In this document: positions 13,313 through 17,918 of the stretch, piece by piece
How positions within the stretch are numbered: the first letter of the stretch is position 1
Layout: each line of letters starts with the position of its first letter
NCBI GenBank assembly: GCA_038251625.1
Contig: JBBSBE010000080.1
Coordinates: 1 to 17,918, forward strand
DNA length: 17,918 bases
Reading direction: 5' to 3'
Source: JBBQXK01 sp038251625
GTDB lineage: Bacteria; Pseudomonadota; Alphaproteobacteria; Rhodobacterales; Rhodobacteraceae
Notes under the pieces: generated by a model
The model's database searches: none
What the model was told of the DNA's origin: nothing
The model's input: only the letters and a program-made list of their open reading frames with translations
Program-made: the position numbers and the translations under genes

Positions 13313-14218
13313 ATGGACCGACTTGATTCCATGGCCGTGCTACTGGCGGCGGTCGAGGCGGGCTCGCTTTCCGGCGCGGGGCGCAAGCTGCGGATGCCGT
13401 TGCCGACGATCAGCCGCAAACTGTCTGAACTGGAAGATCATCTAGGGGCGCGTCTGGTGATCCGGACCAGCCGTCAGTTGAGCCTGACCGACGCTGGGCG
13501 CAGCTATGTCGACGCGTGCCAAAGGATCCTGCTGCAGATTGATGAGGCCGAACGCGCCGTGGCCGGAGAATACGTGGCCCCCCGGGGCGGCTTGGTGATT
13601 GCGGCTCCGGTGGTGTTCGGGCGCCTCCATGTCCTGCCAGTCGTGGCGGAATTCCTCAAAGCCTATCCCGAGATCGAGGTGCGGCTGATCCAGTCCGACC
13701 GGAACGCCCATCTGCTAGAGGACCACATCGACATCGCCCTGCGGATCGGCAACTTGCCGGACAGCAGCAACCTCGCGATCCGTCTGGGTGAGGTGCGGCG
13801 CGTGGTCTGCGCCAGCCCGGCGTATCTGGCGCAGCGCAGCATTCCAGAGATACCGGATGCTCTGACAGAGCACGACTGCATCGCCTTTGACATCCTGACC
13901 TCGTCCGACGGCTGGTCGTTCCGCGAGGGCGGACGCGACCGCCGGGTGGCGATCCGACCCCGACTGGTGGTCAATTCCGCCGAGTCTGCCATCGACGCCG
14001 CCATTGCCGGGCTCGGGTTGACCCGGGTACTGTCATATCAGATTGCATCAGCCCGCCGAGGCGGCCAGTTGCAACCAGTGCTGGCCGAGTTCCAGCCGCC
14101 GGCCTGGCCAGTCAGTCTTGTCTATGCGGCGCAGGGACAACTGCCGCTGAAGCTGCGTGCGTTCCTCGACTTCGCGGCACCAAGGCTCAAGGCCGCGTTG
14201 CTGAAGGCTGCAGAATAG
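13313..14218 (+). CDS. LysR-family transcriptional regulator
   Basis: The 301-residue protein has a winged-helix DNA-binding domain at 1-60 (FxxxxEAGSLSGAGRKL-type, then MPLPTISRKLSELEDHLGAR and TDAGRSY) and a linker helix. A periplasmic-binding-protein-like effector domain runs from about 88 to 295, with ALRIGNLPDSSNLAIRLGEV typical of the CrgA/DntR-like branch. Length is normal for the family. GGA lies 5 bases before the ATG. It reads away from the decarboxylase-to-FMN-reductase train and most likely activates it in response to a small, possibly aromatic or electrophilic, inducer. The inducer cannot be read from the sequence. Confidence 0.92.
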   Translation: MDRLDSMAVLLAAVEAGSLSGAGRKLRMPLPTISRKLSELEDHLGARLVIRTSRQLSLTDAGRSYVDACQRILLQIDEAERAVAGEYVAPRGGLVIAAPVVFGRLHVLPVVAEFLKAYPEIEVRLIQSDRNAHLLEDHIDIALRIGNLPDSSNLAIRLGEVRRVVCASPAYLAQRSIPEIPDALTEHDCIAFDILTSSDGWSFREGGRDRRVAIRPRLVVNSAESAIDAAIAGLGLTRVLSYQIASARRGGQLQPVLAEFQPPAWPVSLVYAAQGQLPLKLRAFLDFAAPRLKAALLKAAE

Positions 14219-14378
14219 GCCAAGGCGAGCGATCTTTTCGATCTCGGATCGTTACAAACAACATTCCAGAAACCGGAAGCATGTCTCTCGGATTTGCCGG
14301 ATATTCCAGATTTAGAAATTGGATTACCCCTTCGGAGGTCGAAGCAATGGTGCTGAAACCTCTCTGAAAGGAACCCCG

Positions 14379-14834
14379 ATGTCCCGCTTGTCTGCTCCCT
14401 CCCGCGCCCTCCCGCGCCACCTTCCGCGTAGCGCAGCCGCAATCTTTCTGCTGGCGGCGTCTGCCAGCTTCGGCCTACCTGCCAGCGCCGAAACCGACGC
14501 CATGGCGAGCGCGTCTCACATGACCTGCGCCGAATTCACGGCGATGGACGCCGCCGGCCAGATGCAGGCGATGACGGATATGGCTGCCGGCGGTATGGCT
14601 GCCGCCCCCGATGCGATGGCCACCGCCGCCCCGGCAACAGGTGCGATGGCCGATACTGGCGCCATGGCTGATACGGGTGCCATGGCTGATACGGGTGCCA
14701 TGGCTGATACGGGTGCTATGGCTGATACGGGTGCCATGGCCGATCACAGCGACCTTATGGCGACGCTTGGCGCCTGCGCGGGTCATGGCGACATGATGGC
14801 AACGGATGCGATGCACGCGGCAGCCGGCAATTAA
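14379..14834 (+). CDS. secreted Met/Ala-rich protein with GAMADT repeats, possibly HdeA-like
   Basis: The 151-residue product has a signal peptide (SAAAIFLLAASASFGLPASA, cleavage near 37). The mature protein is rich in Ala, Met and Asp. Residues 88-123 are six tandem hexapeptides, five GAMADT and one GAMADH. The flanks, MTCAEFTAMDAAGQ (C50) and LMATLGACAGHGD (C133), resemble the two cysteine-bearing ends of HdeA/HdeB periplasmic chaperones, so the repeat may be an insertion in that fold. The methionines could also bind copper. AAGGA stands 6 bases before the ATG, and this start gives the signal peptide. It leads a cluster with cytochrome b and a molybdoprotein. Confidence 0.7.
   Translation: MSRLSAPSRALPRHLPRSAAAIFLLAASASFGLPASAETDAMASASHMTCAEFTAMDAAGQMQAMTDMAAGGMAAAPDAMATAAPATGAMADTGAMADTGAMADTGAMADTGAMADTGAMADHSDLMATLGACAGHGDMMATDAMHAAAGN
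14640..14747 (+). repeat. 18-bp tandem repeat, six in-frame copies
   Basis: The unit ggtgccatggctgatacg is repeated six times with a few silent changes, most in the first and last copies. The period is six codons, encoding GAMADT. The middle copies are almost identical, indicating recent expansion by slippage. Copy number should be variable between strains. Confidence 0.9.
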
Positions 14835-14899
14835 GCCGTTCGGGCGGCGGCGTCTGTCCGCGCCTCCGCCCGCTCCGATCTTTCCTTAGGAGTTTCAAG

Positions 14900-15742
14900 A
14901 TGCTGATCTTCCCGATCCCTGATACCAAGGTCTTGCCGCAAGGCGGCGACCTTGTTCGCCGTCACCGGCTGTCCACACGCCTCTGGCACTGGATCAACGC
15001 CGTGACGATGCTCATTCTCTTGATGAGCGGGTTGATGATCTTCAACGCCCATCCTCGGCTGTATTGGGGTCAGTTCGGCGCCAATCCCGACCACGCCTGG
15101 CTGGAGATTAGCAGCGCCGGGGGGCAAGGTTTCCTGCGTCTCGGCAGCCACAGCATCGTTACCACCGGAATCCTTGGTCAATGGACCGACGGCTTGGGGC
15201 ACCCGCAGACAAGAGCCTTTCCGAGCTGGGCGACGATCCCGTCCGGCTACAATCTGAGCCTGTCCCGCCACTGGCACCTGAGCTTCGCCTGGGTATTCGC
15301 CACTGGACTCGCCGCCTATGGTTTGCGCAGTTTCCTGAACGGCCACCTGCGCCGCGACCTGTTGCCCCAGCCGGCCGAACTGCGCCCGAGCCACATCTGG
15401 CAGGATATTCGCGATCACGCTGCCCTGAATTTTCCCAAGGGGATCGCGGCGCTGCGCTACAACATTCTGCAGAAGGCCGCCTACCTTGGGGTGCTTGGCC
15501 TGTTGCTGCCGATGATGGTCCTCAGCGGGATGACCATGTCGCCCGGTCTGGATGCCGCCCTGCCTTGGCTGCTCGACCTGTTCGGCGGCCGCCAATCGGC
15601 CCGCTCCATCCACTTCATCGCTGCCGGCCTGCTGGTTCTGTTCGTCATCGTCCATCTGTTGATGGTCCTGCTCGCCGGCCCGTTCAACGAAATCAGATCC
15701 ATGATCACTGGCTGGTTCTGCCTTCCTGAGGAGAAGCGCTGA
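14900..15742 (+). CDS. membrane cytochrome b (cytochrome b561 / thiosulfate reductase type)
   Basis: The 280-residue inner-membrane protein has four predicted helices (about 31-48, 127-147, 193-213 and 237-260). Histidines are placed to bind two b hemes: H30 in RLWHWINAVTMLI, H124/H126 in SRHWHLSFAW, H238 in RSIHFIAAG and H252 in VIVHLLMV. This is the fold of the cytochrome b subunits of Ni-Fe hydrogenase, formate dehydrogenase and PhsC-like reductases. AGGAG precedes the ATG by 8 bases. Its stop and the next gene's start share a base (TGATG), so it is coupled to the molybdoprotein and is its likely quinone-linked electron partner, as MsrQ is for MsrP. Confidence 0.88.
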   Translation: MLIFPIPDTKVLPQGGDLVRRHRLSTRLWHWINAVTMLILLMSGLMIFNAHPRLYWGQFGANPDHAWLEISSAGGQGFLRLGSHSIVTTGILGQWTDGLGHPQTRAFPSWATIPSGYNLSLSRHWHLSFAWVFATGLAAYGLRSFLNGHLRRDLLPQPAELRPSHIWQDIRDHAALNFPKGIAALRYNILQKAAYLGVLGLLLPMMVLSGMTMSPGLDAALPWLLDLFGGRQSARSIHFIAAGLLVLFVIVHLLMVLLAGPFNEIRSMITGWFCLPEEKR

Positions 15743-16503
15743 TGTCGTCTTTAATTTCGCGCCGCAGCCTTTTGACTGGTTTGGCCCTAGCAACACCCGC
15801 GATTCTGGTCGGCTATGGCAGTGTGGGCACCGGTCCAACATTCCGCGACCTGATGCTGTCGAGCGGCGAGTTCCTGTCCTACCGAACCCATCGACTGATC
15901 GCCCCCGGATCGCTTGCCCGCGAGTTCGACGCGGCCGAGATCTCACCCGATTTCCGCATGAACGGCAACGTCCAGCCCCATTCGGCGGACTACCGGAGGC
16001 ACCAGTCGGAAGGCTTCGCCAACTGGCACTTGGACGTTGGCGGGCTGGTGGAGACCCCGCGTTGGTATTCCCTGGCAGACCTGCGGGCCCGCCCGGCCCG
16101 AAGCCAGATCACCCGGCATGACTGCGTCGAAGGCTGGAGTGCCATCGGAAAATGGACCGGCATTCCGCTGCGGACCATCCTTGACGAGGTTCGCCTGCAT
16201 GCCGACGCCCGCTACATCGTATTCAAATGCGCCGACGACTTCAGCGGCACGCCCTACTACGAAAGCATTGATCTGGTGGATGCCTACCATCCACAGACAA
16301 TCCTCGCCTATGGCATGAACGACGGCGTACTTGCAGTCGGTCATGGCGCGCCGCTGCGGCTGCGGGTCGAGCGCCAACTAGGCTACAAGCAGGCCAAGTT
16401 CGTCATGGGGATCGAGGCAGTCGCCTCGCTGGCGCCAATCGCCGGCGGCCGCGGCGGCTTCTGGGAGGATGCGGCATCCTACGACTGGTACGCCGGGATC
16501 TGA
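15742..16503 (+). CDS. Tat-exported molybdopterin oxidoreductase, sulfite oxidase fold
   Basis: The 253-residue protein begins with a twin-arginine signal (ISRRSLLTGLALATPAIL), so it folds with its cofactor in the cytoplasm and acts in the periplasm. The molybdopterin domain runs from about 93 to 250. HDCVEGWSAIGKW contains C128, the cysteine that ligates molybdenum in this family, and GHGAPLRLRVERQLGYKQAK is the usual cofactor-contact region. It is related to MsrP (YedY) and short sulfite-oxidase-like proteins and lacks the dimerisation and heme domains. The coupled cytochrome b supplies or accepts electrons. Substrate (methionine sulfoxide, sulfite or other) is open. Met-rich periplasmic protein next door could be a client. 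Confidence 0.88.
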   Translation: MSSLISRRSLLTGLALATPAILVGYGSVGTGPTFRDLMLSSGEFLSYRTHRLIAPGSLAREFDAAEISPDFRMNGNVQPHSADYRRHQSEGFANWHLDVGGLVETPRWYSLADLRARPARSQITRHDCVEGWSAIGKWTGIPLRTILDEVRLHADARYIVFKCADDFSGTPYYESIDLVDAYHPQTILAYGMNDGVLAVGHGAPLRLRVERQLGYKQAKFVMGIEAVASLAPIAGGRGGFWEDAASYDWYAGI

Positions 16504-16626
16504 TCCTGGCTTGCCGCACATGGAGACAAGATTTCATGCACGCTGCGTGACCCAAACGTGCGGCTGCTGACCACAACTGACCAAAACCGTCACCCTGCCT
16601 TCAACCCATTAGGAAAGGACCTGCTG

Positions 16627-17037
16627 ATGCCCATGATGACAATCCGCTATGTTTCGCCGGTTCCCCGGCCCGAACTGCGCCCGCAGATCGCCGCCCTCGC
16701 ATCACGACTGGGGGCAGAAACCCTTGGCAAGGAACCGGCCGTGACCGTTGTGCTGGTAGAGCAAGCAGAGCCAGAGAGCTGGTTCATCGCCGGCAAACAC
16801 CCGACCGACGCCGGATTGTCGGTGTTCTGGCTCACCATCACGATCACCGAGGGGACTAACACGAAAGCGGAAACGACGGCCTTCGTGAAGTCGGTTTTCG
16901 AAGGTATGCGAAAACTGCTGGGCCCTTTGCACGAAAATAGCTACGTTTACGTCCAAGCGGCCAATGGCGATGCTTACGGCTATGGTGGCCGAACACAAAA
17001 CTCACGCTGGGCTGCGGCAAACGACTGGCGCCCATGA
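16627..17037 (+). CDS. tautomerase-family protein
   Basis: The 136-residue protein fits the tautomerase / 4-oxalocrotonate tautomerase superfamily. The start at 16627 makes residue 2 a proline (MPMMTIRY), and an N-terminal proline exposed after Met removal is the catalytic base of the family. AAGGA is 7 bases upstream. VTVVLVEQAEPESWFIAG and the second beta-alpha unit match the double-length members. An upstream in-frame start at 16558 would bury the proline and is rejected. Likely roles are ketonization of enols from aromatic ring cleavage or dehalogenation. It follows the molybdoprotein by 123 bases, perhaps in the same transcript. Confidence 0.75.
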   Translation: MPMMTIRYVSPVPRPELRPQIAALASRLGAETLGKEPAVTVVLVEQAEPESWFIAGKHPTDAGLSVFWLTITITEGTNTKAETTAFVKSVFEGMRKLLGPLHENSYVYVQAANGDAYGYGGRTQNSRWAAANDWRP

Positions 17038-17135
17038 TCGCACGATCCTGCCATCGGCCATGCGGTTCCGCGACTACAATGCAGCATTGACGCGACAGGC
17101 GGCGGGCGAAATCAGGCCATGGTGAACTGCGGCCG

Positions 17136-17195
17136 ATGAGCTTTAGGGACGATGAGGTGTGGAAACCGGCGGCATTTATCAGAACTTCGGGGTAG
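17136..17195 (+). pseudogene. possible C-terminal relic of a cytochrome c
   Basis: Twenty codons ending in TAG read MSFRDDEVWKPAAFIRTSG. This resembles the last helix of class I c-type cytochromes, where a pattern like sDDEiWkLaaFIR is usual. No CxxCH heme site is found upstream in the 100 bases before it, so at most a fragment remains. The rest of the 17038-17331 spacer shows no gene. Confidence 0.25.
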
Positions 17196-17331
17196 ATGCC
17201 AATCGGCGGCCAAATGGTTCGCACTATTTTGGTGGCGGAGCTTCATTTGGTAGATCAGGAAGCTCGCAGCATCTTAACCGCGTCTTTGATTGCCTGTTTT
17301 TCCGTACCGCCCTCACAGACTGGAGATCAAA

Positions 17332-17715
17332 ATGACCAAACGCCATATCGTCGAGGTGAACGGAGTTCCTACTCCGTCATCTCCGATCAGTCAGGCCGTC
17401 GTTGTCGGCAACCAGTGCTGGATCAGCGGTCAGCTCTCGATGAACGCCGACGGCACTTACGCACCGGGCACAGCCCGCGAGGAGGCCGAAATAGCCTTCG
17501 CCCATGTCTTTCGGATTGTTGAAGCGGCAGGCTTCACGCCGGCCGACGTCGTTTACATCGACATCGCATTCATTGATCTGGCAGATGTGTCGGAGGTCAA
17601 CGGCCTTTTCGGCGAGTTGTTCGCGATGGGAAAACGCCCCGCGCGCACCATCTATCAGGCGGCGAAATTGCCCTTTGGCGGAAAAGTGAAAGTGCAAGCC
17701 GTCGTCGCAAGATAA
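17332..17715 (+). CDS. RidA (YjgF/YER057c/UK114) family protein
   Basis: The 127-residue protein has the family length and fold markers: VVVGNQCWISGQLSMNADGT at the start, AGFTPADVVYIDIAFI in the middle and KRPARTIYQAAKLPFGG near the end. RidA enzymes are trimers that hydrolyse reactive enamine/imine intermediates. R105, the carboxylate-binding arginine, is present. By my alignment the glutamate at position 120 of canonical RidA is a lysine here, so it probably belongs to a non-archetypal Rid subgroup with a different substrate. GGAG is 6 bases before the ATG at 17332. It is the last cargo gene before the IS66 element. Confidence 0.87.
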   Translation: MTKRHIVEVNGVPTPSSPISQAVVVGNQCWISGQLSMNADGTYAPGTAREEAEIAFAHVFRIVEAAGFTPADVVYIDIAFIDLADVSEVNGLFGELFAMGKRPARTIYQAAKLPFGGKVKVQAVVAR

Positions 17716-17779
17716 TGACCACGCGCAAGCGCGCGTTTCACGCGCAACCCGCTCTTTCGATCGGCGCACAAAACTGATC

Positions 17780-17799
17780 GTAAGCGGTGTCCCGATCAC
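17780..17799 (-). mobile_element. terminal inverted repeat of an IS66-family element
   Basis: GTAAGCGGTGTCCCGATCAC has the GTAAGCG start shared by IS66-family ends and lies just outside the stop of the IS66 transposase fragment. It marks the element's tnpC-side end. The flanking 8 bases, aactgatc (17772-17779), would be the target duplication, but the other end is outside the window. Confidence 0.65.
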
Positions 17800-17918
17800 A
17801 CGGTGGCAGCGTAATTCCACGGCAGCAGTTCGTCGATCTGGTTCTGTTTATGGCCGCTGACGATTGCGGTGAGCGTGCTGGCCAACCAAGAATATGGATC
17901 GATTGCATTCATCTTGCA
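17796..17918 (-). CDS. tnpC: IS66-family transposase, C-terminal end (partial)
   Basis: Only the last 40 residues are inside the window, read leftward from the right edge. They include AIDPYSWLASTLTAIVSGHK and NQIDELLPWNY, the highly conserved C-terminus of the IS66 DDE transposase (TnpC). The catalytic part lies beyond 17918. The stop at 17796 overlaps the terminal repeat, as usual for the family. The element bounds the cargo region on the right and could have helped bring it in. Confidence 0.88.
   Translation of the reverse strand, partial: CKMNAIDPYSWLASTLTAIVSGHKQNQIDELLPWNYAATV

Noticed and set aside
16856..17224. Minus-strand 122-codon open frame across the tautomerase end and following spacer
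   Set aside because: It overlaps the well-supported tautomerase gene antisense and shows no family motif.
17722..17735. CGCGC-AA-GCGCG hairpin after the RidA gene as a terminator
   Set aside because: The loop is too short, or the stem only 4 bp with a CAAG loop, and only three Ts follow.

Overview
The window looks like part of a plasmid or other mobile replicon of an alphaproteobacterium, most likely a member of the Rhodobacterales. The grounds are high GC content, a winged-helix protein of the kind found at plasmid replication loci in that group, a VapBC-type toxin-antitoxin pair, small plasmid-type hypothetical genes, and an IS66-family insertion sequence entering at the right edge. This placement is inferred from protein style, not from a database match.

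Left part (1-3253), plasmid backbone. A structured leader with a clear intrinsic terminator (216-242) precedes a 321-aa winged-helix protein that may be the replication initiator. An iteron-like set of repeats lies inside its coding region. On the minus strand follow three small overlapping or closely spaced hypothetical genes and an AbrB-type antitoxin / PIN-domain toxin pair. A palindrome resembling an IS6-family terminal repeat (3397-3416) marks the boundary with the cargo.

Middle part (3442-8020), first cargo block. It holds an exported metallo-beta-lactamase-fold hydrolase, an ABM/quinol-monooxygenase-type protein, a Nu-class (YfcG-like) glutathione transferase divergent from an intact TetR regulator, a second and different glutathione transferase, and a decayed TetR-family pseudogene.

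Middle-right part (8094-14218), a minus-strand gene train read away from a divergent LysR regulator (13313). In transcription order it contains a carboxymuconolactone decarboxylase/AhpD-like protein, an exported epoxide-hydrolase-like alpha/beta hydrolase, a DUF1348 (NTF2-like) protein, a PNPOx-like flavoprotein, a DoxX membrane protein, a small Rieske protein, a third glutathione transferase and an NAD(P)H:FMN reductase. Several neighbours overlap by 4 bases (ATGA), which indicates translational coupling. A second carboxymuconolactone decarboxylase survives only as a 63-bp fragment.

Right part (14379-17715), plus strand. A secreted Met/Ala-rich protein with six GAMADT/H repeats is followed by a membrane cytochrome b and a Tat-exported sulfite-oxidase-fold molybdoprotein, then by a tautomerase-family protein and a RidA-family protein. 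The window ends in the 3' end of an IS66 transposase.

Taken together the cargo reads as an accessory island for handling reactive electrophiles, quinones or xenobiotics: three unrelated glutathione transferases, a quinol monooxygenase-like protein, flavin enzymes, hydrolases, a tautomerase and RidA. No named pathway is recognised. The points most worth a second look are the LysR-controlled eight-gene train, the Rieske protein whose expected cluster histidine is an arginine, the repeat-bearing secreted protein beside the molybdoprotein/cytochrome b pair, and the out-of-frame repeats inside the putative rep gene.
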